Below, one piece after another: positions 35,141 to 43,124 of a DNA stretch of 55,160 bases. Numbering within the stretch: position 1 is the stretch's first letter; each line of letters starts with the position of its first letter. The stretch is from JBMYRH01 sp049602155 (GTDB lineage: Bacteria > Myxococcota_A > UBA9042 > PHBI01 > JBMYRH01), in contig JBMYRH010000035.1 of the NCBI GenBank assembly GCA_049602155.1, forward strand, positions 1 through 55,160, in the 5' to 3' direction. Position numbers and translations under genes: made by a program. Under the pieces are notes generated by a model. The model was given only the letters and a program-made list of their open reading frames with translations. It was not told where the DNA came from and made no database searches.

Positions 35141-35581
35141 CTACTCGATCTCTTGCCGCTTGGTGTTGATGGCGAAGTCGTCGATGCCCCACAGCCTGAT
35201 ATTGTCGACGAGCTCGATCACCGCACCGTGGCTGACGCGCTCGTCGGCCGCGATGACAGCCTGCATCTTCTCCGTCCCTTGGGCTTTCATCTCGTCGATG
35301 TAGACCTTGACCTTCGGAAGATCGGAGGGCTGCCCGTTGAGGTAGAGCTCTCCAGCGCGGTTGATGACGAGTGAGAGCAGGGAGGGGTTCGTGTCGATCG
35401 CGCTCGACGCTTTCGGGAGTTCGACTGGGATGTTGGGCGGGATCTTGTTCTTCAGCTCCGCCTGTACGAACTCTGTTGACACCATAAAGATGATCAGGAG
35501 TACGAGCATGATGTCGACGAGGGGCACCACGTTAATGCCACTCAGCCCTCCATCTTCATCTTCTTCGAGCCCACCCGCCAC
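35141..35581 (-). CDS. exbD: ExbD/TolR-family biopolymer transport protein
   Basis: A 146-residue inner-membrane protein. After an acidic cytosolic start comes the family signature GINVVPLVDIMLVLLIIFMV, with the membrane-embedded Asp that carries protons. A periplasmic domain follows, ending in the DKRxx-like segment MQAVIAADERVSHGAVIELVDNIRL. Length is typical (ExbD is about 141). It sits between exbB (one base apart) and tonB (zero bases apart). The direct join to tonB indicates an Exb/Ton role rather than Tol, since tolA, tolB and pal are absent. Confidence 0.93.
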   Translation of the reverse strand: MAGGLEEDEDGGLSGINVVPLVDIMLVLLIIFMVSTEFVQAELKNKIPPNIPVELPKASSAIDTNPSLLSLVINRAGELYLNGQPSDLPKVKVYIDEMKAQGTEKMQAVIAADERVSHGAVIELVDNIRLWGIDDFAINTKRQEIE

Positions 35582-35582
35582 G

Positions 35583-36227
35583 CTAGCTCTCCTTTCCGGT
35601 GGTCGCCTTCAAGTGGGCGAGCACGAGCCGTGCAGAGGACATGGCCTCGGTCGTGATGACCTTGTTCTTCGCCTTGAACGCGTTGAAAGCGATGACGGCA
35701 GGGATGGCGACGGCGAGGCCGACCGCAGTCGCGACGAGCGCCTCCGCGATAGAGCCCATGACCAGCTCGGTGCGGCTGGCACCCTCCAGCGCCGAAGCCA
35801 ACTGGCCAAAGGCGTTCAAGACGCCGATCACCGTTCCAAGGAGCCCGATAAAGGGTGCGTTAACGGCGATGGTGCTCAGCACGGCCAAGCGCCGGTCGTA
35901 GCGCAGGCGGTCTCGCGTGATGGCCGCTTGGATGACCTCCTCGACGGAGTTCACCCCGTCGGCGAAGGCCTCGAACGCCGCTCGTAGGACCACCGCGAGC
36001 ATCGAGACTTGGCCCTGCACGACCTTCATCGCCTCGACGCCGCCACCGCGCTTGAGTGCATCAAGCGCGTCGCGGGTCATCTTCTCCGAGTCCACCATGT
36101 GACGCCGAAGGAAGAGCCAGCGCTCAAGCATGACTGCGACGGAGAGCACGCTCAGCGCTAAGAGGAGCCAAAGGACCCATTCGGCGCCAAGATCTTCGAA
36201 GAAGTGAGAGAGTGATTCTGTGAGCAT
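35583..36227 (-). CDS. exbB: ExbB/TolQ/MotA-family proton channel protein
   Basis: A 214-residue inner-membrane protein with three predicted membrane helices: one near residues 15-40 (WVLWLLLALSVLSVAVMLE), one around 115-140 (APFIGLLGTVIGVLNAF) and one around 155-185 (ALVATAVGLAVAIPAVIAF). The Thr-rich and Gly-rich segments GLLGTVIG and ATAVGLAVAIPAV are the MotA/TolQ/ExbB signature and line the proton path with the Asp of ExbD. It is the first gene of exbB-exbD-tonB. A predicted promoter lies just upstream. Confidence 0.93.
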   Translation of the reverse strand: MLTESLSHFFEDLGAEWVLWLLLALSVLSVAVMLERWLFLRRHMVDSEKMTRDALDALKRGGGVEAMKVVQGQVSMLAVVLRAAFEAFADGVNSVEEVIQAAITRDRLRYDRRLAVLSTIAVNAPFIGLLGTVIGVLNAFGQLASALEGASRTELVMGSIAEALVATAVGLAVAIPAVIAFNAFKAKNKVITTEAMSSARLVLAHLKATTGKES

Positions 36228-36244
36228 AGAGACGACCTTGAAAC

Positions 36245-36351
36245 TTGTTCAAAAACTTATACAGAACATGTTCAATCTGGGCAATCTCATTTCTGTTTTG
36301 ATTCAAAAACTGATGCAGTCCCTCGTTTCATCCCTGAACAGCAATTGTTCA
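36245..36351. promoter_or_regulatory. AT-rich segment with repeated TGTTCA half-sites
   Basis: TGTTCA or its complement occurs several times between exbB and the end of the HTTM gene. Examples are ttgttcaaaaact near 36245, gaacatgttca at 36264, and TGAACA-gcaat-TGTTCA at 36335-36351. A direct repeat of about 18 bases (tgttcaaaaacttatacag / tgattcaaaaactgatgcag) spans 36246 to 36318 with four or so differences. It looks like a multi-site operator. The rightmost inverted repeat overlaps the HTTM stop codon and could also be a small hairpin. Confidence 0.45.
36256..36284 (-). promoter_or_regulatory. Predicted sigma-70-type promoter of exbB with palindromic operator in the spacer
   Basis: On the minus strand TTGCCC (36284-36279), a 17-base spacer and TATAAG (36261-36256) lie about 29 bases before the exbB start. 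The spacer contains the perfect 10-bp palindrome GAACATGTTC (36264-36273). The region is strikingly AT-rich compared with its surroundings. A repressor at this palindrome would block polymerase, as expected for iron- or substrate-responsive Ton genes. The sequence is not a Fur box. Confidence 0.6.
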
Positions 36352-37683
36352 CTTTCGCGACGCATTACTTGCTCGAAGTAGAGTTTTGACGGTTCCGACC
36401 TTCTTCCAGCGCCCCTCACCTTTTGGGGCGTAGGTGTTGGCCCGTCCGTAGGCGATCAGCGCATCATTGAGCTGTCGTCTTCTCGTCGCATCCCCACCTA
36501 CGAATCGATAGAAGTCGTAGCGCGCGCGCCCGGTGTCGATAGCGATCGACAGGCTGGCCGCCGTCAACGCGATGCCGAAGGCACAGGCGCGAAGCGATCG
36601 CCCCTTCTGTGATCGCCAGAGTGTGGTGCCAAGGGCGATCCCTGCCCATGCGATGCTCGCGGTCTCTGTCCCGGGCAGATCGAGCTCATGGCCGACGAGC
36701 ACCAGCGTGAAAGCGCTCAGCGTAGATAGGGCGATCCACGCGGTGGAGCGCTCGCTCGAGCTTAGGTCGTCCACGATTCGGAGCGGCCTGCTCAGCACCC
36801 GGCCGACCCCTCGGGCGGTGGCCTCTAGCGCGCCGCTGGGGCAAAAGGTCACGCAGGTCATCGCGAGCATGTACCCGCTGAACCACCCGATCCGGAGCCC
36901 GACGAGCTCAGCACCGATGTGGAAGGCGCCAGCGGTCAACACGCCGATGAAGCGCCCGATGCGCACCCAGCGGCCACCGCCTTCCCCCCACACGAGGACG
37001 CTGATCCAGAGCCCCGCGATCATCAACTGAACCGCGACGACGCTGTGGCCGCTGAGCGTCCAGAACGTCGCGTCCTCGAGGCCCATACCCGTCAGGAAGG
37101 TGCGGAAGGGCTCAAGGTCTCCGTCGGCGCTGTTGATCCGCATGAGGACGCTGCCCGAGAGCCACTCTGGTTCGGTCTTCGAGATCCCCGTAAAGACATA
37201 GAGGATCGCGGTGAGCGCGGCGAGGAGGCGATAGCCCCACGCACAGATCTTGCCTGGGGCGTCGATGATCTCCCTCGTCCTGAGAGCAGGGACACAGCAC
37301 AGGCACATCAAGACCCAGGAGATGAAGACGTGATGTTGGTAGCTGTCCAGCTGACTCATCGACCACCCGTAGGTGTAGGCCACGGTCAACAGCACCATGC
37401 CCGCGCGCCCGAGGACGCCCAGCGCCACCATCATTGCCAAGACCCCACAGCTCAGGATCAGCCCGACATAGAGCGCCGCTGTGGGCACCGGCTGAATCGC
37501 GTCCAACCACGCAAAGTGAGCGACGTTGAAGTCGCCAGCGCCGTAGCGCCCACCCCGCTCGATCATCAGCAGCCATGCGTCCAGCGCCAAGATCAGCGCT
37601 GTCGCGCGGGTCATCAGCCACACTCGGACGTTCGAGACCGGCCCGTACCACGCGGCGCTCCACCCTTGTTGCCATCGGCTCAT
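36349..37683 (-). CDS. HTTM-domain (vitamin K-dependent carboxylase-like) membrane protein
   Basis: A 444-residue polytopic inner-membrane protein with about ten hydrophobic helices. The segment YGWSMSQLDSYQHHVFISWV and the following YVFTGISKTEPEWLSG are typical of the HTTM family, the bacterial relatives of vitamin K-dependent gamma-glutamyl carboxylase. The C-terminal ~60 residues (YRFVGGDATRRRQLNDALIA and after) are a soluble, TPR-like tail. ATG 37683 overlaps the upstream stop (ATGA), showing translational coupling to the 146-residue membrane protein. HTTM proteins of this type often have a small partner gene; the chemistry is unknown. A start at 37707 is possible but less likely. Confidence 0.75.
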   Translation of the reverse strand: MSRWQQGWSAAWYGPVSNVRVWLMTRATALILALDAWLLMIERGGRYGAGDFNVAHFAWLDAIQPVPTAALYVGLILSCGVLAMMVALGVLGRAGMVLLTVAYTYGWSMSQLDSYQHHVFISWVLMCLCCVPALRTREIIDAPGKICAWGYRLLAALTAILYVFTGISKTEPEWLSGSVLMRINSADGDLEPFRTFLTGMGLEDATFWTLSGHSVVAVQLMIAGLWISVLVWGEGGGRWVRIGRFIGVLTAGAFHIGAELVGLRIGWFSGYMLAMTCVTFCPSGALEATARGVGRVLSRPLRIVDDLSSSERSTAWIALSTLSAFTLVLVGHELDLPGTETASIAWAGIALGTTLWRSQKGRSLRACAFGIALTAASLSIAIDTGRARYDFYRFVGGDATRRRQLNDALIAYGRANTYAPKGEGRWKKVGTVKTLLRASNASRK

Positions 37684-38120
37684 GGGATGACCACCCGCAT
37701 CGGGCAACTGTGCTGCACCTCGTCATCCGGTTTAGGGCTCCCATCGGCGCGCTTACAGCGGCGGAGGAGGCGCAATTCACGCACCGATGGCTCGCGACAT
37801 CGGCGGACGAAGAAGGCCTGCATGATGTCCGGCCTCAGGCGCTTTAGGCCGCTCTCCCACGCCTTGTGGATGATGCGCGTCAGAGGGAGCGCGGTTCGCG
37901 TGGTGCGCCCCTCGACCTCGCGCGTTTCCACGACCTGAACCGCACACCGCTCCGCCCGTTTGCCTGAGAACATGCGCCAGGCGAAGCGCTCGTCGTAGGA
38001 GTCGTCTTGCATGTAATAGCTCGCTGGGGCACCGATCGCGACCATGAGGGTCGCCATGATGAACAGCGTGGCGATGCGGCGCATACGCCCAGGTGGCGGG
38101 GTGTACTTGAGCTCTGACAT
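37680..38120 (-). CDS. Small single-pass membrane protein, partner of the HTTM protein
   Basis: A 146-residue protein. A short cytosolic start (MSELKYTPPPGRMRR) is followed by one membrane helix (about 15-35) and a ~110-residue basic domain with Cys residues (AERCAVQVVE, VRRCREPSVR, LLRRCKRADG). The helix-then-soluble layout suggests a periplasmic domain. The gene precedes and overlaps the HTTM gene by four bases, so the proteins probably form a complex. Small genes fused in operon with HTTM proteins recur in delta-proteobacteria, but I know no function for this one. Confidence 0.65.
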   Translation of the reverse strand: MSELKYTPPPGRMRRIATLFIMATLMVAIGAPASYYMQDDSYDERFAWRMFSGKRAERCAVQVVETREVEGRTTRTALPLTRIIHKAWESGLKRLRPDIMQAFFVRRCREPSVRELRLLRRCKRADGSPKPDDEVQHSCPMRVVIP

Positions 38121-38565
38121 GGCTCCCTAGCAGGCCTCACGTGTCGTCGTCGAGCCACCGTCGCACCCCGTGACCGAGGTGTTCCAAGTGGTTCCGTGTC
38201 CGATCCGCGTCACGCGCCCCCCAAAGTCGAGTTCTACGAAGGTCCCTCATACCACGACTGACGACGCGCATGGCATGCCGTGATGGCCTCCTCGCTTCAA
38301 AAGTGCGACCGAGCACGATAGGCGAAAACGGGGTGGACACAGCTTGCATAGAGGGTTGTAGGTCATCGTCGTGACACCTCAGATCGACCATGCTATACCT
38401 TTGTTCAGCATAGGGGCCTGTTGAGGAGCGCTGAAATGGCTTGTCAGATGAGGGTGAGCGCCATGATGTCGACCCGCTGTGGGCGCGACACGACTCCGAT
38501 GTGTCATGACGCTATCGTGACAAAGCTGCGTGAGCTGACCGCTTCGTATTGTGAGGGAAAGTAGG
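38121..38565. other. Intergenic region between divergent genes, no feature recognised
   Basis: This 445-bp stretch separates the HTTM-partner gene (minus) from ruvC (plus) and must hold both promoters. A weak plus-strand candidate is TGACAC (38372) with TATACC (38394). I checked it for a tRNA, and for a small open frame with a good ribosome site, and found neither. Confidence 0.4.
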
Positions 38566-39060
38566 GTGAAGATCCTCGGTGTAGATCCGGGCACGGTAGC
38601 CACCGGCTACGGCGTCGTGGAGCAAGTAGGGGGCGTCCTGCGCCACCTCGACCACGGGGTCATTCGAACCTCGTCGAAGCAGCCGCTTTGGAACCGCCTT
38701 GGCGTGATCCACGCAGGGATCCAGGCGGTCCTGAGCGTCCATCAACCGGACGCGCTCTCGTTGGAGCGTTGCTTTGTAAACCGCAACGTCCAATCCGCCC
38801 TCAAGCTGGGGCACGCGCGCGGCGCCATTATGGTGGCGGCGGTGGCACAAGGCTTAGACGTCGCGGAGTACACTCCTGGCCAGATCAAGCTCGCCGTCAC
38901 GGGGAGGGGCCGCGCCGAGAAGGCGCAAGTGCAGGAGATGGTCCGCGTGATTTTACAGCTGCCGAAGACGGCCCCCGAGGACGCCTCTGATGCCCTCGCT
39001 GCCGCCATTTGCCACTTGCACGGCAACTCGTTCTCTAGCCGCTTGGAGCCTGCGCGATGA
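38566..39060 (+). CDS. ruvC: Holliday junction resolvase RuvC
   Basis: A 164-residue endonuclease that cuts Holliday junctions as a dimer with RuvAB. GTG 38566 has GAGGGA about eight bases upstream; the GTG at 38551 has none. The first catalytic Asp is in KILGVDPGT, the Glu in ALSLERCF, and the last acidic residues in EDASDALAAAICH. Length fits the family (about 173). It overlaps ruvA by four bases (ATGA), and ruvB follows, giving a compact ruvCAB operon. Everything needed for branch migration and resolution is here. Confidence 0.95.
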   Translation: MKILGVDPGTVATGYGVVEQVGGVLRHLDHGVIRTSSKQPLWNRLGVIHAGIQAVLSVHQPDALSLERCFVNRNVQSALKLGHARGAIMVAAVAQGLDVAEYTPGQIKLAVTGRGRAEKAQVQEMVRVILQLPKTAPEDASDALAAAICHLHGNSFSSRLEPAR

Positions 39061-39665
39061 TTGGATGGCTTCGGGGCGCTGTTCGCGCTCGGAAAGATGA
39101 CCGGCTGGTCGTGGACGTGAACGGCGTGGGCTATGTGGTCCAAGTCCCTCTGGGGGCTGGGGCGCACCTTGAGCTCGATGCTGAGGTGGCGCTGCACGTT
39201 CACACCCATGTGCGCGAGGACTCTTTGCAGCTCTTCGGCTTTGAGACCGCGGCTGGGTTGGCGACCTTCGAGACCCTGATCACCGTCAGCGGCGTTGGAC
39301 CAAAGCTCGCTCAGGCGGTCTTGGGGAGCTTCGACACCGACACCTTGGCCGAGGCGATCGATCTCGGCGACATCGCGATGTTGAAGAAGGTGCCCGGGGT
39401 CGGTAAACGCGTCGCTGAGCGGCTCTCACTGGAGCTCCGAGGGAAGATTCGGCCCACAGGCGACGGCGCCTCTAGCACCACTAAATCGGTCTCGACCCGC
39501 CTCGTCGCTGGGGACTCTTGGCGCGACGTGGAGAGCGCATTGTTGAACCTCGATTATCGAAAGAAGGAGGTCGAGAGTGTCCTCGACCAGCTCAAGCGTG
39601 AGCACCCGGACACGACTGACTTCGACACCTTGCTGCGCGCGGCCCTCGCCGCGATGCGGAGGTAG
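39057..39665 (+). CDS. ruvA: Holliday junction branch-migration protein RuvA
   Basis: A 202-residue protein that binds four-way junctions and loads RuvB. Domain I begins MIGWLRGAVRARKDDRLVVD with the usual OB-fold. Domain II has two helix-hairpin-helix motifs, ITVSGVGPKLAQAVL and LKKVPGVGKRVAERLSLEL. Domain III (about 150-202) is the small helical RuvB-contact domain (WRDVESALLNLDYRKKEVE). The start ATG overlaps the ruvC stop and the gene ends two bases before ruvB. Confidence 0.96.
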   Translation: MIGWLRGAVRARKDDRLVVDVNGVGYVVQVPLGAGAHLELDAEVALHVHTHVREDSLQLFGFETAAGLATFETLITVSGVGPKLAQAVLGSFDTDTLAEAIDLGDIAMLKKVPGVGKRVAERLSLELRGKIRPTGDGASSTTKSVSTRLVAGDSWRDVESALLNLDYRKKEVESVLDQLKREHPDTTDFDTLLRAALAAMRR

Positions 39666-39667
39666 CC

Positions 39668-40687
39668 ATGATGGAGGACGAGCGTGAGGTAGATCCAGGG
39701 ACCCAGGGCGACGATGACGGCTTTGATAGGGCGCTCAGACCTCGCTCCTTTGGCGAGTACGTTGGGCAACAGCAGCTGGTCGACAACCTCAAGGTCTTTG
39801 TGCACGCGGCGCGAAAGCGTGAAGAGGCAGTCGATCACATCCTCTTCTGTGGCCCGCCTGGCCTCGGTAAGACGACCTTGGCGCACATTATCGCGGCCGA
39901 GATGGACAGCGACATCATCGTCACGAGTGGCCCTGCCATCGAGCGCAAGGGTGACCTCGCAGGGATCCTGACGAACCTCAAGCCTCGCGATGTGCTCTTC
40001 ATCGACGAGATTCATCGCTTGAACGCGGTCGTCGAGGAGAACCTGTACCCGGCGATGGAGGACTTCCGCTTTGACTTGGTCATCGGCGAGGGGACCTATG
40101 CGCGGAACATGAAGATCCAGTTGCCGCCGTTCACGCTCGTGGGGGCGACAACGCGCCAAGGTCAGCTTACGAGCCCGCTTCGGGATCGTTTCGGTATTGT
40201 GAGCCGCTTGGAGTACTACAACGTCGAGGACCTCACCTCGATCGTGACGCGCTCTGCGTCCCTCCTCGGGATCAGCCTCAACCCAGAGGCTGCAGGTGAG
40301 CTGGCGCGCCGTGCGCGGGGAACCCCGCGTATCGCCAATCGCCTCTTGCGGCGTGTCCGAGACTTCGCGGAGGTTGAGGGTGACGGCACCATCGATCACG
40401 CCATCGCCAAGCATGCGCTTGAGAGGCTCCGTGTGGATCGCCGCGGCCTCGACCTGATGGACCGCGCGTACCTCGAGGCCATCATCGACAAGTTCAGTGG
40501 CGGCCCCGTGGGGGTCGAGACGCTCGCCGCGGCGCTCAGCGAAGAGCGCAGCACCATCGAGGATGTCTACGAGCCTTACCTGATCCAAGAGGGGTTCCTG
40601 CAGCGCACCGCGCGAGGTCGCATGGCGACCAAGCTCGCCTATGATCACATTGGTCGCGAGATGGGGCCGCAGGGCAGCCTCATTTAG
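39668..40687 (+). CDS. ruvB: Holliday junction helicase motor RuvB
   Basis: A 339-residue AAA+ ATPase forming the hexameric motor of RuvAB. Motifs seen: LRPRSFGEYVGQQQLVDNLK at the start, Walker A GPPGLGKTTLA, Walker B VLFIDEIHRLN, sensor I VGATTRQGQLTSPLRDRFGI with the arginine finger, sensor II ARGTPRIANRLLRRVRD, and a C-terminal winged helix (FLQRTARGRMATKLAYDHIG). Length is typical (about 336). ATG 39668 and ATG 39671 are both possible starts. It ends 24 bp before the stop of a convergent gene, with no obvious hairpin between. Confidence 0.97.
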   Translation: MMEDEREVDPGTQGDDDGFDRALRPRSFGEYVGQQQLVDNLKVFVHAARKREEAVDHILFCGPPGLGKTTLAHIIAAEMDSDIIVTSGPAIERKGDLAGILTNLKPRDVLFIDEIHRLNAVVEENLYPAMEDFRFDLVIGEGTYARNMKIQLPPFTLVGATTRQGQLTSPLRDRFGIVSRLEYYNVEDLTSIVTRSASLLGISLNPEAAGELARRARGTPRIANRLLRRVRDFAEVEGDGTIDHAIAKHALERLRVDRRGLDLMDRAYLEAIIDKFSGGPVGVETLAAALSEERSTIEDVYEPYLIQEGFLQRTARGRMATKLAYDHIGREMGPQGSLI

Positions 40688-40711
40688 GCATATAGCTCGC
40701 GCTGAGCTGCC

Positions 40712-42931
40712 CTAGGGATCCGTGGGTGGGTAGGGCTTCGGGATACCTGGGACACCCATGTCGACCTCGAAGACGTCTTTGTTCCAGCCGTCGGGGAGGT
40801 AGATCTTCTTGGAGTCCCAGCCTCCGAGGCCTGAGCCCCACTGCATGTTGGGCAAGTAGGTGTTGGAGCCTTGCTGACCCTGAAGGACCGTCGTCTGGTT
40901 GTTGCCGTTTTTGTCGAAGCGGAAGACCTTCGTGGCGTAGTAATCCGCGATGTAGAGGTTGCTGCAGAGGTCGATGCCGATCCCGTCAAGCCAGCCCGTC
41001 CCGACGTCCGTCTTCCAGCTGAACATCTCGCCGACCTCTCCTTGCTCGCTGACCGGGAACGCATAGATGGTGCCCACGCCGCTGAACCCTGCGATGTAGA
41101 GTCGGGAGTAGTCCGGGCTGAAGGCCGCGCCGTTGGGGTTCTTGATGATGCCTTGGCTGATGATGGTCGAGGTGCCCGCGTAGGGGTCGACTTTTAGGAC
41201 CCGCTTGGCGTCGTGCTCTGTGACCACGACCCAGCCGTCGAGGTGGACCGCGAGGCCGTTGGGGTAGGCGAGGTTATTTAGGACGACGTGTATGGTGCCA
41301 TCGGGCTCGACGCGCAGGAACTGACCGGTGTTATCGTTGTTCACTACGAGGTCCCCGGTGGGCAGGAAGCGCAAGCCGGCCCGGAACTCGATGTTCGGGA
41401 CCCAGACCTGGGGCGATCCCTGATAGGGGCTCTTGAAGATGGCGTTGTCGTTTGAGCCGATGAGGTTGCCCTCGGCGTCAAAGGCCAAGTCCTCGGAGGC
41501 GATGGGGCCGTTGAGCTTCACCAACTCAAAGGGCCCGTCGCTTATCGCAGTGCAGTCAAACTGGCAGTCGTTGCAGGTGCCGCCACACCCATTGGGGCCG
41601 CAGATCTGACCCTCACATTGGGGCTCGCAGTCCACGCACTCTTGGTCACTTGTGCAGGACTGACCCTCGCCGCACTCACCACAGCTTCCGCCGCAGCCGT
41701 CGGTCCCACAGGCCTTCCCATCACAATCGGGCACGCAGACGATGCATTGGCCAGCCTCGCAGGTGTCGTACTCATCACATTCGCCGCAGGTCCCACCGCA
41801 CTGGTCATCACCACAGGAGAGGCCGTCGCATTGAGGTTCACACGCCATGCACTGGTCGCCCTCGCAGAGGGTCCCGGGGGCACAGGTACCGCACACACCG
41901 CCACAGCCGTCCGGGCCACACTGTTTACCGTCGCAGGACGGCGCGCAGCACTGGTCGGTGAAAGTCTCGAAGCAGCTCGTGCAGACGTCCTCACAGCAGT
42001 CACCGAACTCAAAGCAGTTGGCGTTGCAGTAGCACTTGCACCCGGCGCCACACCACTGGGGGGCGTTTGAGCCACATTGACCTTCGCAGAATGGCGTCTT
42101 GCAGACCCCACCGAGGCAGAGCTTCGAGGCACTGCATGTGCCGCACACACCGCCGCAGCCGTCTGCACCGCAGGTCTTGCCGTCGCACTGGGGTACGCAC
42201 GCGACGCAGCTCCCGTTGAGGCACGTGGAGTCTTCAGGGCAGGCCCCGCAGCTGATAGAGCCTCCGCAGCCATCGGCGGTCGGACCGCACTCAGAGCCGG
42301 CGGCCTCACAGGTGGTCTGCTCACAGAAGCACACGTTGTCCACACAGCTGTGGGTGTCGGCGCACGCGCCGCAGTCTAAGAGCTCACCGCAGCCGTCACT
42401 GACGGTCTCACAGTCAAAGCCAAGCGACGCACACGTGTCAGGGATGCAGACCCCACCGCAGGTGTTTGGGGTGCCGTTGGCGCCACAGAAGGTGCCGTCG
42501 GTGCAGTCGCCACAATCCAGTGTGCCGCCGCACCCGTCGTCCAAGGTGCCGCAGTCGGCCCCCGCAGAGCCGCAGGTGACTAATTCGCAGGCGACTTCGC
42601 ATTCATTCGGGACGCCGTGGGCGCCACAGATGACGCCGTTTGGGCAGTCTCCGCAGTCCATCTCCAAGCCGCAGCCATTGTCGATGACGCTGCAATCGTT
42701 CGGGCCGCAGGTGCGCGGTACGCAGGGCGCGTCCGGATCGAGCGCGACGCTGCCGTCACCTTCGGCCGTCGCGTCCGAGCTTGTCTCTGTCTCAGAAGAC
42801 GCGGCGTCTGGCGATTCGGTGGTGTTTGCCGGGGATGTCGTCGCACCGTCGCCGCCGCAGGCAGTCATCCCACCACAGACGAGGAGGAAGAGAGAGAGGA
42901 CACAAATACGAGGGAGCAAAAACATGTTCAT
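40712..42931 (-). CDS. Cys-rich lipoprotein with somatomedin-B-like module and NHL/SMP-30 propeller
   Basis: A 739-residue protein. The signal peptide MNMFLLPRICVLSLFLLVCG ends in MTACGG. ATG 42931 was chosen; ATG 42940 and 42925 are equally possible as no ribosome site stands out. After a short acidic linker come Cys repeats of two kinds: about four units ending DGCGxxLDCGxC, and several units CxPxCDGKxCGxDGCGGxCGxC. Between them (about 320-365) lies CEGQCGSNAPQWC followed by CKCYCNANCFEFGDCCEDVC, which fits the somatomedin-B consensus CxCDxxCxxxxDCC. The last ~270 residues are an NHL/SMP-30-type propeller (IASEDLAFDAEGNLIG, YPNGLAVHLDGWVVVTEHD, WLDGIGIDLCSNLYIADYYA). Probably an anchored binding protein. 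It is convergent with ruvB. Confidence 0.8.
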   Translation of the reverse strand: MNMFLLPRICVLSLFLLVCGGMTACGGDGATTSPANTTESPDAASSETETSSDATAEGDGSVALDPDAPCVPRTCGPNDCSVIDNGCGLEMDCGDCPNGVICGAHGVPNECEVACELVTCGSAGADCGTLDDGCGGTLDCGDCTDGTFCGANGTPNTCGGVCIPDTCASLGFDCETVSDGCGELLDCGACADTHSCVDNVCFCEQTTCEAAGSECGPTADGCGGSISCGACPEDSTCLNGSCVACVPQCDGKTCGADGCGGVCGTCSASKLCLGGVCKTPFCEGQCGSNAPQWCGAGCKCYCNANCFEFGDCCEDVCTSCFETFTDQCCAPSCDGKQCGPDGCGGVCGTCAPGTLCEGDQCMACEPQCDGLSCGDDQCGGTCGECDEYDTCEAGQCIVCVPDCDGKACGTDGCGGSCGECGEGQSCTSDQECVDCEPQCEGQICGPNGCGGTCNDCQFDCTAISDGPFELVKLNGPIASEDLAFDAEGNLIGSNDNAIFKSPYQGSPQVWVPNIEFRAGLRFLPTGDLVVNNDNTGQFLRVEPDGTIHVVLNNLAYPNGLAVHLDGWVVVTEHDAKRVLKVDPYAGTSTIISQGIIKNPNGAAFSPDYSRLYIAGFSGVGTIYAFPVSEQGEVGEMFSWKTDVGTGWLDGIGIDLCSNLYIADYYATKVFRFDKNGNNQTTVLQGQQGSNTYLPNMQWGSGLGGWDSKKIYLPDGWNKDVFEVDMGVPGIPKPYPPTDP

Positions 42932-43124
42932 GTAGACCATTTGTGCATCACACCAGCGGAGGGTTTCGCGGCGCACCACACGATACGGCTTTGTGCTCGC
43001 AGTTGCCAACTGTGAGTTATTCTGGCGCTGAAAAGTTGCCGCTTCGAGGTCTTGTCGGCGCTGGCGCTGGCCGCAGATCCCCAGATGCAATACCATCCAC
43101 GGCGTTCGACCGCGGAGGGTCCCA

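Noticed and set aside
34433..35374. Open frame opposite tonB and exbD
   Set aside because: The minus strand has perfect TonB and ExbD signatures; the Leu/Arg/Gly-rich plus frame mirrors the Pro/Lys spacer.
36256..36351. Fur box upstream of exbB
   Set aside because: The palindrome GAACATGTTC and TGTTCA half-sites do not match the Fur consensus of GATAAT hexamers.
38160..38220. Possible tRNA-like region between the HTTM operon and ruvC
   Set aside because: No consistent acceptor stem, anticodon arm or T-loop on either strand.
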